Positions 7,559 to 15,686 of a stretch of DNA of 64,000 bases are shown one piece after another. The number at the start of each line of letters is the position of its first letter. Position 1 is the first letter of the stretch. Source of the DNA: Lentzea sp033794685 (GTDB lineage: Bacteria; Actinomycetota; Actinomycetes; Mycobacteriales; Pseudonocardiaceae); assembly GCA_033794685.1 (NCBI GenBank), contig JARAYZ010000002.1. One strand, written 5' to 3'. The translations under genes were made by a program, and so were the position numbers. The notes beneath the pieces were generated by a model, which saw only the letters and a list, made by a program, of their open reading frames with translations, was not told the DNA's origin and searched no databases.

Positions 7559-8875
7559 ATGGCGCCAACAACGCAGTTACGCCGTGCCGTCGCGTCGAGC
7601 TTCCTCGGCAGCGTGATCGAGTACTACGACTTCCTGCTCTACGCCACCGCGTCCGCGGTCGTGTTCAACAAGGTCTTCTTCTCCTCACTGGACCCGCTGG
7701 TCGGCACGATCGCGAGCTTCGGCACGTTCGCCACCGGCTACCTCGCCCGCCCGATCGGCGGAGTCCTCTTCGGACACTTCGGGGACCTGCTGGGACGCAA
7801 GAAGATGCTCGTGCTCACCATGGTCATGATGGGCGTGGCGAGCTTCCTGATCGGTCTGCTGCCCACCTACGCGCAGGTCGGCTGGCTCGCGCCGGCCGGG
7901 CTGATCCTGCTGAGGGTCGTGCAGGGCATCTCCGTCGGCGGCGAGTGGGGCGGTGCCGTGCTGATGTCGGCCGAGCACGCCACCTCGCGGCGCGGGCTGT
8001 GGGCGAGCTTCACGAACGCCGGCGCGCCGTGCGGCATGGTGCTCTCGACGGCCGCCCTCACCGGCACCGCCGCACTGGTCGGCGAACAGGCGTTCCTCGA
8101 CTGGGGCTGGCGGGTGCCGTTCCTGCTGAGCGTCGTGCTGCTCGGCGTCGGCCTGTTCGTGCGGATGAAGGTCGAGGAGACGCCGGTCTTCAAGGCCGAG
8201 CGGAAGCCCGGCTCCATGCCGCTGGCCGACGTGCTGCGCAACCACCCGCGCACGTTGCTGCTCGCCATCGGCGTCGGGTTGTCCGCGTTCGTGGCGCAGT
8301 CGACGCTGACGACGTTCATCCTGGCGTACGGCGTGCAGGCGGGTGAGAGCCGGCAGACGATCCTGAACGGGCTGTTGTTGTCCTCAGGGCTGGCGGTGAT
8401 CGGCATCCTCGGCTGGTCTGCGGCGTCCGACAGGTTCGGCCGCCGGCCTGTGGTGCTCGTCGGCGCGGTGCTCATGGCCGCGTTCGGCTTCGCACTGTTC
8501 CCGTTGGTGGACAACGGATTCGTGGTGATCGCCCTCGTCCTCGGCCAGGCCGTGATCCACCCGATGATGTACGGGCCGCTCGCCGCGCTCTACAGCGAGC
8601 TGTTCAACACCGGCAGTCGCTACACGGGCGCCTCGCTCGGTTACCAGCTGGCCGGTCTGGGTGCCGGGCTCGCGCCGTTGCTCTTCGCGCAGGTGCAGAA
8701 GTCTTCCGGTACGGGCGCCATTCCGTTCATCCTTGCGGCGTTCTGCCTGCTCACCGTCGTCTGCACGGTGACGTTGCACGAGACCAGCAGGACCAGCCTG
8801 ACAGGAGACAGGGATGCGGAACGCGGGACTGGGCAGCTGGCCACACCGCCGAGCACGCATGGCGCCGACGCGTAA
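7559..8875 (+). CDS. MFS transporter, metabolite:H+ symporter (MHS) type
   Basis: 438 residues with 12 predicted membrane helices. The MHS branch is marked by SSFLGSVIEYYDFLLY at the N-terminus and GHFGDLLGRKKMLVL between helices 2 and 3. GVGLFVRMKVEETPVF follows helix 6 and GWSAASDRFGRRPVVL lies in the second half. Members import dicarboxylates, shikimate or aromatic acids with protons. In this operon it should bring in the acid that the acyl-CoA ligase activates (CouT-like position). GTGAGGTGAAGTC precedes the ATG at 7559. Its 3' end overlaps the ligase gene by 62 nt. Confidence 0.88.
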   Translation: MAPTTQLRRAVASSFLGSVIEYYDFLLYATASAVVFNKVFFSSLDPLVGTIASFGTFATGYLARPIGGVLFGHFGDLLGRKKMLVLTMVMMGVASFLIGLLPTYAQVGWLAPAGLILLRVVQGISVGGEWGGAVLMSAEHATSRRGLWASFTNAGAPCGMVLSTAALTGTAALVGEQAFLDWGWRVPFLLSVVLLGVGLFVRMKVEETPVFKAERKPGSMPLADVLRNHPRTLLLAIGVGLSAFVAQSTLTTFILAYGVQAGESRQTILNGLLLSSGLAVIGILGWSAASDRFGRRPVVLVGAVLMAAFGFALFPLVDNGFVVIALVLGQAVIHPMMYGPLAALYSELFNTGSRYTGASLGYQLAGLGAGLAPLLFAQVQKSSGTGAIPFILAAFCLLTVVCTVTLHETSRTSLTGDRDAERGTGQLATPPSTHGADA

Positions 8876-10250
8876 GGCGTTCACCTACAACGGAGTCTCC
8901 ACCTCGTACGAGGAGGTGGCGCTGCGCACGACCCGGTTGGCCTGGCGGTTGCGGGAGCTCGGGGTCCAGCGTGGTGACCGGGTCGCCTACCTCGGCCCGA
9001 ACCACCCCTCGTTCGCCGAGACGATGTTCGCGGCGCACCAGCTGGGTGCGATCTTCGTGCCGTTGAACTTCCGCCTCACCCCGGCGGAGGTCAACTACCA
9101 GCTCGCGGACTGCGGCGCGCATGTGCTGGTGCATGCGCCGTCGCACGTCGTGGAGCATCCGCGGGCGGTGTCGCTCGCGGAGTACGAGGAGTGGCTCGCC
9201 GGCGGTTCGTCCGAGGTCCTGGACGAACCGGTCGGCGTGGACGACATCGCACTGATCCTCTACACCTCCGGCACCACCGGCAGGCCCAAGGGCGCGATGC
9301 TCAGTCACGCCAACCTGGTGTGGAACACGTTCAACCTGATGATCGGCGTCGACATCGCCTCGGACGAGGTCGCGCTGATCACCGCGCCGCTGTTCCACGT
9401 CGCCGCGCTCTCCCAGACGTTGTTGCCCACCTTCATCAAGGGTGGGCACAGCGTGATCACCTCGGGGTGGGACGTCGCCGAGTGCGTGTCGTTGATCGAG
9501 GCGCACGGCGTGACGTGGATGTTCGGCGTGTCCACGATGTACGCCGACTTCGCCGCCTCGGCACAGTGGAGCGGTGCGGACCTGTCGTCGTTGCGGGTGT
9601 TGCTGTGCGGCGGGGCTGCCGTTCCGGACTCGCTGATCCGCACCTACCAGGACCGCGGGCTGGTGTTCTGCCAGGGGTACGGGCTCACCGAGACCGCGCC
9701 CGGCGCCACGTTCCTGGAGGCCGCCGACAGCGTGGACCGGGCCGGTTCCGCGGGGACCTGCGTGTTCTTCGGTGATCTGCGGCTCGCGGAGACCGGGGAG
9801 GTCGAGGTGCAGGGGCCGAACGTCACCCCCGGCTACTGGAACGACCCGGTCGCGTCCGCGGCGGCGTTCACCGAGGACGGGTGGTTCCGGACCGGGGATC
9901 TCGGCCGGATCGACGACGGCCACCTGCACGTCCTCGACCGGCTGAAGGACATGTACATCTCCGGCGGCGAGAACGTGTACCCGGCCGAGGTCGAGAACGC
10001 GATCACCGCGCACCCGGACGTGGTCGAGGTCGCCGTGGTCGGGGTGCCGGACCAGCGGTGGGGCGAGGTCGGGCGCGCGTTCGTGCGTCCTCGCGACGGG
10101 GCGGTGCTGGACGCCGCCGTGCTGCGGGAGTTCCTGGTGTCACGCCTGGCGAAGTACAAGATCCCGGTCCACGTCGAGGTGGTCGCCGAACTGCCGCGCA
10201 CGGGGTCCGGGAAGGTCCTCAAACCCGCGCTGCGCCGCGTGCCGCTGTGA
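8814..10250 (+). CDS. Acyl-CoA synthetase (AMP-forming ligase), CouL-like by context
   Basis: 478 residues from ATG 8814, with AGGAG 6-7 nt upstream; the start lies inside the end of the MFS gene. Adenylation motifs are all present: LYTSGTTGRPKGAMLSH (P-loop, residues about 149-165), CQGYGLTE, WFRTGDLGRIDDG and the C-terminal PRTGSGKVLK with the catalytic lysine. It activates a carboxylic acid to its CoA thioester via the acyl-adenylate. As last gene of the PaaX-linked operon it probably activates a hydroxycinnamate or similar aromatic acid. Its 3' end overlaps the convergent TetR gene by 32 nt. Confidence 0.88.
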   Translation: MRNAGLGSWPHRRARMAPTRKAFTYNGVSTSYEEVALRTTRLAWRLRELGVQRGDRVAYLGPNHPSFAETMFAAHQLGAIFVPLNFRLTPAEVNYQLADCGAHVLVHAPSHVVEHPRAVSLAEYEEWLAGGSSEVLDEPVGVDDIALILYTSGTTGRPKGAMLSHANLVWNTFNLMIGVDIASDEVALITAPLFHVAALSQTLLPTFIKGGHSVITSGWDVAECVSLIEAHGVTWMFGVSTMYADFAASAQWSGADLSSLRVLLCGGAAVPDSLIRTYQDRGLVFCQGYGLTETAPGATFLEAADSVDRAGSAGTCVFFGDLRLAETGEVEVQGPNVTPGYWNDPVASAAAFTEDGWFRTGDLGRIDDGHLHVLDRLKDMYISGGENVYPAEVENAITAHPDVVEVAVVGVPDQRWGEVGRAFVRPRDGAVLDAAVLREFLVSRLAKYKIPVHVEVVAELPRTGSGKVLKPALRRVPL

Positions 10251-10851
10251 CCGAGTGGCGGGCCAGGACGGTCTGGACCGCCTCGTCCACCGAGTGGGCC
10301 ACGGCCTTCTCGGTGGGCGCCCAGTTCACCAGCAGCATCCTCGGCCAGAACGCGAAGTTCGAGATCATGCCGAGGAACTGCGTGGCGGTCAGGATCGGGT
10401 CCTCGACGCTCAGGGTGCCTGCCTCGTGCTCGGCGGCCAGGTAGTCGCGCACCGCGTCGAAGAACGGCTGTTTGCCCAGCTTGAACTGCGTCTGCCCGAG
10501 CTCGGGGAAGCGCGGTGCCTCGGCGATCACGATGCGGAACAACGCGACCATGCCCGGCCGCGTCAGCAGCGCCACGTACCGGTTGCCGAGCGCCGTCAGG
10601 CCCTTGCGCGGATCGCCCGGTTTCGGGGTGAGCGCGCCCTCGTCCGTGCGCCAGTAGTCCGTGACGATCGCGTCGAACAGCTCCGCCTTCGTCGGGAACT
10701 GCTTGAACAGCGTCGCCTTCGACACCCCGGCGGCATCGGCGATGCGCGCCAGTGAGGTCTTGTCGTAGCCGGACTCCAGGAACAGCCCGGTCGCCGCGTC
10801 GACGATCGCCGTCCGCTTCTGCTCCGCCATGCGCTCGTGGTAGGTCGGCAT
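10219..10851 (-). CDS. TetR-family transcriptional repressor
   Basis: 210 residues. The HTH lies at residues about 28-50 (TSLARIADAAGVSKATLFKQF), followed by the all-helical ligand domain typical of TetR proteins. Start ATG 10851 gives MPTYHERMAEQKRTAIVDAA; an ATG at 10830 is the alternative. The frame stays open upstream, but that stretch runs through the operator region and antisense to the SDR gene, so I excluded it. It is divergent from the SDR at 10946. Two copies of a 20-bp palindrome sit in the gap, which implies autoregulation and control of the SDR. Confidence 0.88.
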   Translation of the reverse strand: MPTYHERMAEQKRTAIVDAATGLFLESGYDKTSLARIADAAGVSKATLFKQFPTKAELFDAIVTDYWRTDEGALTPKPGDPRKGLTALGNRYVALLTRPGMVALFRIVIAEAPRFPELGQTQFKLGKQPFFDAVRDYLAAEHEAGTLSVEDPILTATQFLGMISNFAFWPRMLLVNWAPTEKAVAHSVDEAVQTVLARHSVTAARGAARV

Positions 10852-10870
10852 GCCGTCCAGTATGCCATGA

Positions 10871-10890
10871 GGTGAGTCACTTGACTCACC
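10871..10890. promoter_or_regulatory. TetR operator, site 1
   Basis: GGTGAGTCACTTGACTCACC: half-sites GGTGAGTCA and TGACTCACC around a 2-bp centre, a perfect 9-bp inverted repeat. It lies 19 bp upstream of the TetR start codon, so binding should block that gene's transcription or translation initiation. Confidence 0.85.
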
Positions 10891-10915
10891 ATCGGGGTCG
10901 TGACTACCGTTCCGA

Positions 10916-10935
10916 GGTGAGTCACTCAACTCACC
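10916..10935. promoter_or_regulatory. TetR operator, site 2
   Basis: GGTGAGTCACTCAACTCACC, the same palindrome with one arm mismatch. It is 45 bp from site 1 and ends 3 nt before the GGAGG of the SDR gene, so it probably overlaps that gene's promoter or 5' leader. Confidence 0.85.
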
Positions 10936-10945
10936 ACTGGAGGAC

Positions 10946-11707
10946 ATGATGGGACGCTTCGACGGCCGCACGGTGCTCGTCACCGGGGCGACGAGCGGAA
11001 TGGGCGCGAGCCACGTGCGGGGTTTCCACGCCGCGGGAGCGCGGGTCGTGATCGCGGCACGGGACCTGGACGCGGGCGCCGCGTTCGCCGCGGAACTGGG
11101 CTCACGGGCGTTCGCCGTGCGGCTCGACGTAACGTCCGAGGACGACTGGATCGCGGCCGTCGAGGCGGCCGGGCCGATCTCGGTGCTGGTCAACAACGCG
11201 GGCGCCCAGCACCCGGCGGCGTTGATCGAGGACACGAGCCTCGACGTGTGGCAGCGGACGCTCGCGGTGAACCTGACCGGGCAGTTCCTCGGCATCAAGC
11301 ACGCCACGCCCGCACTGCGGAAGGCCGGCGGCGGGTCGATCGTGAACATCGCCTCGACCATGGGCAACGTGGGTCAGGCGTACTACGCGCCTTACGTGGC
11401 CAGCAAGTGGGCGCTGCGGGGACTCACGCGCACGGCCGCGCTGGAGCTCGGCCGCGACGGCATCCGCGTGAACTCGATCCACCCCGGCGTGGTGTCGACG
11501 CCGCTGATCACCGAACCGGTGGCCGCCGGTCAGCCCGCGATCGCCGACCTCTACTCCCCCGCCCCGTTCGCCGTGCCCCGCCTCGGCACGCCGGAGGAGG
11601 TCACCGCGTTCGTCCTGCACCTGGCCTCGGAGGACGGCGCGTTCGCGACCGGGGCGGAGTTCGTGCTGGACGGCGGCCTGCTGCTCGGCCCGGCGCTAGT
11701 GCGGTGA
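10946..11707 (+). CDS. SDR-family oxidoreductase controlled by the adjacent TetR
   Basis: 253 residues; ATG 10946 with GGAGG at 10938-10942 (an ATG 3 nt later is equivalent). Classical SDR motifs: TGATSGMG, NNAG near residue 85, and the catalytic Tyr150/Lys154 (YVASK). It resembles 3-alpha(20-beta)-hydroxysteroid dehydrogenase or 3-oxoacyl-ACP reductase types; the substrate cannot be told. It stands alone downstream of two TetR operators, consistent with a detoxification or single-step catabolic enzyme induced by its substrate. The last codons (Leu-Val-Arg-stop) lie within the left end of a MITE-like element, so the native C-terminus may have been altered. Confidence 0.85.
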   Translation: MMGRFDGRTVLVTGATSGMGASHVRGFHAAGARVVIAARDLDAGAAFAAELGSRAFAVRLDVTSEDDWIAAVEAAGPISVLVNNAGAQHPAALIEDTSLDVWQRTLAVNLTGQFLGIKHATPALRKAGGGSIVNIASTMGNVGQAYYAPYVASKWALRGLTRTAALELGRDGIRVNSIHPGVVSTPLITEPVAAGQPAIADLYSPAPFAVPRLGTPEEVTAFVLHLASEDGAFATGAEFVLDGGLLLGPALVR

Positions 11708-11857
11708 CCACTGACCTTCGCCGGGTCTTCCGGCGCCCAGCAGGGCGCCTCGCAGCACCGTCCCCGCGCCCCCGTACGTCCAGTACTCGGGGACGGCACC
11801 GCGATGCACCCGTCTGACCGGCGAAATACCAGGTAAAGGTTAGTGGCCACCGCACTA
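11697..11857. mobile_element. 161-bp MITE-like element with 23-bp terminal inverted repeats
   Basis: The sequence at 11696-11718 and the reverse complement of 11836-11858 match at 21 of 23 positions (mismatches at positions 12 and 18). Each end carries TA inside CTAG, as expected for an IS630/Tc1-type insertion at a TA target. The 117-bp interior is GC-rich and has no reading frame of note. Both flanking convergent genes take their stop codons from the ends: TGA of the SDR at 11705-11707 and TAG of the AfsR-like gene at 11855-11857. No transposase is present, so mobility would need one in trans. A very long-range terminator is the alternative. Confidence 0.55.
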
Positions 11858-14659
11858 GCCGCCTAGGAAGTCCGCCACCGGGCCGAACGTGAACAGCCCG
11901 GTGCCCGCCACCAGTTCGGCCTCGGCGGGCAGCAGCAACTCGTGCGCGCGGTGCCGCAGTTCGTCGTCCCGCAACCTGGTCGCGGCCATCGACAGCAGGC
12001 ACGCGCGGACCTCGATGAGCAGGTCCGCCGGCCCGTTGGGCAACGCCCGCGCGGCCTCGACCGCCTCGTCGTGCGGCAACACCAGCGGACGCACCCAGTC
12101 CCGGTACGGACCCCAGTCGTCGGCGAGGTCCACTGTGGACGGACCGTGCAGGCTCAGCAGGGCCAGCGGCAGGAGTCCGCGTTCCATTCCCCACATCCCG
12201 GTGCCCCGGACGCGCTCGGCCGCGGCCCGGTACGCGCGTTCTGCCTCGGTCTTCTCGCCGGTGGCCGCGAGTTTCAGGGCCGCGTACCAGTCGGTGAAGA
12301 CGCCGACCAGCGGCAGGTCGTGGCTCCTGGCCAGGTCGTCCGCGGCGGCCGCGTGGGCGTCGGCCGTGCCGAAGTCGGCCAGTGCGGAACAGGCCTGCAC
12401 CAGGATCAGGTGGCCGAGCACCTCGTAGGTGACGTCGGTGGCGACCTCGAGGAGTTCGCGGCCGATCGCGGCACGGTCCGGGGCCAGCCCGGTGCGGTGG
12501 AAGGTGTGCATGAAGCGGGCGTTCAGGGTGAACGCCCGGAGTGCGGGATCGCCGAGGTCATGAGCGATGACCTCGGCTTCTCGTGCTTGCGCGAGGCGCG
12601 CGCCGGAGCCCCGGTCCTCCATCGCGATGGTGGCGAGCAGACGGGCCCGGGTCGCGGTCGGGCCGGGGAACGCGGACAGGGTGCGCTCGGCGGCGGCGAT
12701 GAGTTCGGCGGAGTGGACCGGGTCGTCGTTGGTGGTCCAGATGCCGGGGACGTCGAACGAACCGATCACCTCGGCCAGCTCGTGCGGACCATCGGCGAGC
12801 CGCAACGCCGCCGACCTCTGCTCCCGCGCCCCCGCCAGGTCTCCACTCACCGCCAGTGCTCTGACCAGCCCCGTCAACCGTTCCGAGCCGGCCGCGATCG
12901 CGGCACGCCACAACCGCACCGCCTCCCGCGCCGAACGCGTCTGTTCCGCGGCCTCCTCCAGCGCCCGCGCCGCCGCCGCGCTCCTCGTGCCCGCGAGGGC
13001 GTGATGGTGCGCGAGCGTCTGGACGTCACCCGGTCGCAGCGCCTCCGCCACCGCCGCGTGCCAGCGCGCTCGCCTGGTCAGCGACACGTCCTCGTACACC
13101 GTGTCACGCACCAGCGCGTGCGTGAACCGGGCGTGGCCAGGCGCCACCTCCACGACGAACCCGGCCTCGATCGCGAGGTCCAGCGCGTCGAGCACGTCGT
13201 GACCGGCCAGTGCGGCCAGGAGGTCCACCTCGACGTCGCGGCCCAGCACGGAGGCCTGGCGCAGCACGGTCCGCGCCTGCGCGGGCAGCCCGGCGAGGCG
13301 GTGGCGGAGCACGTCACGCACACCGGCCGGAACCGAGCCGAGATCACCACCGGACGCGACCAGGCGGCCGAGTTCCTTGACGTAGAAGGGGTTGCCGCCG
13401 CTGCGTTCGCGGATCGCGGCGGCGTCCTCCGCTCCGACCAGCGCGGCGACGGCGTCCTCGTCCAGGCCGCCGAGCTCGACGCGGACCGGTTCGGCACGGG
13501 CCAGTGCCTCCAGCGGCACCGCCGTGCGTGAGGTCGCGACGATCAGGACGCGGCCCGAGAGCGTGCGGCCGGTGCAGGCCGCCAGCACCGCGAGGGTCTC
13601 GTCGTCGGCCTGGTGCAGGTCGTCCAGCACGACCAGCACCGGCGCGGCCGACTCCACAGTGGACACGATCGACAGGCGGAGCTGGAACCGGTCGGCGGCG
13701 ACGAGCTCCGATCCCAGCGCCTCCACGACCTGCTGCCACGGCCAGGCCACCGGAGCGTCCTCCTGGCAGCGCGCCCAGACCGTCCGCCAGCCACGACCGG
13801 CCAGCAGCTCGGCGAAAGCCGTGGCCAGCGCGGTCTTTCCCGCCCCGGCCTCCCCCGTCACCAGCGCGATCCCCAGCCCGGCGGCCGGCACGGCCGTGTC
13901 CAGCAACTCCAACTCGGCCGCGCGTCCCACCAAAGCGGACTCCGGTGACGGCCGCAGCCGGGGTGCCTGGGCCAGGATGTCCGACTCCAGCGTGCGGAGT
14001 TCCTCACCGGGGTCGACGCCGAGGTTCTCCACCAGCGCGTGCCGGGCCTCTCGCACCACCTGCAGCGCGTCGCCCTGCCGACCCTCGCGGTACAGCGCCA
14101 GCGCGAGCAGGCTCCAGGCCTTCTCCCGCCACGGGTGGTCGGCGAGGTGAGCCCGCAGATCCGCGACCACCCCGGCCGCGCGCCCCAACGCGAGTGCGGC
14201 CTCGGCGCGGCGTTCGACCGCCACCAGTCGCAGTTCCTCCAGGCGGTCGATCTCGACCCGCGCCCAGTGGAAGTCGGCGAACTCGCCGTAGGCCGGGCCT
14301 CGCCACAACGCCAGCGCACCGTCCAGCACGGACAGGTCGCCGCCGAGCATCTCCTCGAACCGCCACGCGTCCACGTCTTCAGCCAGCAGCGCGTAGCCGG
14401 CGCCCTCAGTCACGAGCAGCGAGGAGGGTGTCCTGGGTGGACGGCCGGGTTCCAGTGCCTTGCGCAGGGCGCCGACGAACGTCTGCACCGTGCCGACGGC
14501 GCCGTCCGGCGGGTCTTCCCACAGGTCGTCGACGAGCGTGCGGACCGGCACGACACGGCGGCGGGCGACCAGCAGGCGGGCCAGCACGGCGCGTTGCCTC
14601 GGGCCGCCGAGCCGGGCGGTTCCCGCGGTCAGCGGGCCCAGCACCCCGAACGTCACCAC
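11855..14659 (-). CDS. AfsR/SARP-type regulator: HTH-BTAD-AAA ATPase-TPR
   Basis: 934 residues from GTG 14659 (a second GTG follows directly). Order of domains: winged-helix DNA-binding domain (residues 1-95, LGGPRQRAVLARLLVARRRVV, VGALRKALEP), bacterial transcriptional activation domain (about 95-240, ending VREARHALVENLGVDPGEEL), then an NTPase domain. Walker A is GEAGAGKT near 270 and Walker B is VLVVLDDLH near 340. A long helical TPR-like tail follows. Large SARPs of this type activate secondary metabolism or development and integrate kinase or nucleotide signals. No biosynthetic cluster lies beside it in the window. It is divergent from the haloacetate-dehalogenase-like gene with only 53 bp between starts. 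The stop codon lies in the right end of the MITE-like element. Confidence 0.85.
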   Translation of the reverse strand: MVTFGVLGPLTAGTARLGGPRQRAVLARLLVARRRVVPVRTLVDDLWEDPPDGAVGTVQTFVGALRKALEPGRPPRTPSSLLVTEGAGYALLAEDVDAWRFEEMLGGDLSVLDGALALWRGPAYGEFADFHWARVEIDRLEELRLVAVERRAEAALALGRAAGVVADLRAHLADHPWREKAWSLLALALYREGRQGDALQVVREARHALVENLGVDPGEELRTLESDILAQAPRLRPSPESALVGRAAELELLDTAVPAAGLGIALVTGEAGAGKTALATAFAELLAGRGWRTVWARCQEDAPVAWPWQQVVEALGSELVAADRFQLRLSIVSTVESAAPVLVVLDDLHQADDETLAVLAACTGRTLSGRVLIVATSRTAVPLEALARAEPVRVELGGLDEDAVAALVGAEDAAAIRERSGGNPFYVKELGRLVASGGDLGSVPAGVRDVLRHRLAGLPAQARTVLRQASVLGRDVEVDLLAALAGHDVLDALDLAIEAGFVVEVAPGHARFTHALVRDTVYEDVSLTRRARWHAAVAEALRPGDVQTLAHHHALAGTRSAAAARALEEAAEQTRSAREAVRLWRAAIAAGSERLTGLVRALAVSGDLAGAREQRSAALRLADGPHELAEVIGSFDVPGIWTTNDDPVHSAELIAAAERTLSAFPGPTATRARLLATIAMEDRGSGARLAQAREAEVIAHDLGDPALRAFTLNARFMHTFHRTGLAPDRAAIGRELLEVATDVTYEVLGHLILVQACSALADFGTADAHAAAADDLARSHDLPLVGVFTDWYAALKLAATGEKTEAERAYRAAAERVRGTGMWGMERGLLPLALLSLHGPSTVDLADDWGPYRDWVRPLVLPHDEAVEAARALPNGPADLLIEVRACLLSMAATRLRDDELRHRAHELLLPAEAELVAGTGLFTFGPVADFLGG

Positions 14660-14712
14660 CCGCTGACCCTAACGCTGATTCGTTGCTGATCGGGCCCCGG
14701 CACAGTGACGGC

Positions 14713-15576
14713 GTGAACCACACCGCATTCGACCACCAGCGCGTTCAGGTCTCCGACGGCATCGAGCTGAACGTGGCCACGACCGGCAGCGGCAGCCCCG
14801 TCGTGCTGCTGCACGGCTTCCCGCAGACCCACCTCATGTGGCGGCACGTCGCCGCCGGACTGGCCGCCGACCACACCGTGATCATGCCCGACCTGCGCGG
14901 GTACGGCGACAGCGACAAGCCCGCCGACACGGGCCTCACCTACGCCAAGCGCACGATGGCCGCCGACGTCGTGGAGGTGGCGCGGGCGCTCGGGCACGAC
15001 ACGTTCGCTCTCGTGGGGCACGATCGGGGCGCCCTGGTGGCGTTCCGGGCCGGGCTCGACCACCCGCGGCACGTGACGCACCTCGCGTCGCTCGACGTGC
15101 TGCCGACGCTGGACATGTGGGACGTCATGCGCGGCACGTCCGCCGCGGTCGGGTTCCACCTGTTCCTGATGGCCCAGCCGCCGGGCCTCGCCGAGCAGAT
15201 GATCGGCGCGACCCCGGACGCGTTCTTCGGCCACTTCCTCGACATCTGGGGCGGGCGGCCGTTCCCGGAGGAGATCCGCGCCGAGTACCTGCGCGCCTCG
15301 CGGGAGGCCGTGACGTCGATCGTCGCGGACTACCGCGCGTCGGCCACGATCGACGTCGAGCACGACACCGCGGCCAGGCAGGCGGGCGAGCAGCTGACGA
15401 TGCCGGTCACCGTGCTGCAGCAGGACTGGGGCGCGGCACTCGGGTTCGACGCGCGGGGACTGTGGCAGGCCTGGGCACCCGACCTCGACCACCGGACGGT
15501 CTCCTGTGGACACTTCATGGCAGAGGAGGCACCGGACGTCGTCGAGGCGGCGATCCGCGACCTGGTGAAGCGCTGA
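14713..15576 (+). CDS. Alpha/beta hydrolase, haloacetate dehalogenase-like
   Basis: 287 residues from GTG 14713. HGFPQTHLMWRHVA, DLRGYGDSDKP, GHDRGALVAFR and DYRASATIDVEHD are the signature blocks of the fluoroacetate dehalogenase/epoxide hydrolase branch. The nucleophile is Asp104 (GHDRG) and the general base His267 (CGHFMAEEAPD). By eye, against the well-studied fluoroacetate dehalogenase the second carboxylate-binding Arg (four residues after the Asp) is Leu here. The halide-pocket Trp after the conserved His is also Leu (GFHLFLMAQP), while His and Tyr are kept. So defluorination is doubtful; a larger haloacid or an epoxide is possible. No neighbour explains the substrate. Confidence 0.75.
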   Translation: MNHTAFDHQRVQVSDGIELNVATTGSGSPVVLLHGFPQTHLMWRHVAAGLAADHTVIMPDLRGYGDSDKPADTGLTYAKRTMAADVVEVARALGHDTFALVGHDRGALVAFRAGLDHPRHVTHLASLDVLPTLDMWDVMRGTSAAVGFHLFLMAQPPGLAEQMIGATPDAFFGHFLDIWGGRPFPEEIRAEYLRASREAVTSIVADYRASATIDVEHDTAARQAGEQLTMPVTVLQQDWGAALGFDARGLWQAWAPDLDHRTVSCGHFMAEEAPDVVEAAIRDLVKR

Positions 15577-15593
15577 TTCCTCCGCACACGGGG

Positions 15594-15604
15594 AAATTCA
15601 TTCC
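15594..15604. promoter_or_regulatory. ATTCATTCC regulon motif upstream of first PL14 gene
   Basis: AAATTCATTCC, 83 nt before the start codon at 15687. It is one of the recurring copies of the motif in the 15.6-35.2 kb sugar locus. Confidence 0.55.
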
Positions 15605-15635
15605 ATTGACCACGGTGTGAAGCCGTGCCGATACT

Positions 15636-15671
15636 GGATTCGGCGAATGGTCCATACCATTTGCCGAATCC
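15636..15671. promoter_or_regulatory. 36-bp inverted repeat in the leader of the first PL14 gene
   Basis: A 16-nt arm at 15636-15651 (GGATTCGGCGAATGGT) is matched at 15 of 16 positions by 15656-15671 (ACCATTTGCCGAATCC), with a 4-nt loop CCAT. It ends just before the GAGGAG ribosome-binding site. It is either a two-fold operator or an mRNA hairpin acting on translation. The outer GGATTC/GAATCC half-sites resemble those near 35185 and 35205. Confidence 0.65.
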
Positions 15672-15686
15672 CTGTGAGGAGACTCG

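Noticed and set aside
10852..11367. N-terminal extension of the TetR gene
   Set aside because: Open only because it is antisense to the SDR; it would also read through the two operators. The HTH begins normally after 10851.
11855..14659. Secondary-metabolite cluster around the AfsR-like regulator
   Set aside because: No PKS, NRPS, terpene or RiPP enzymes nearby; neighbours are a hydrolase and an SDR.
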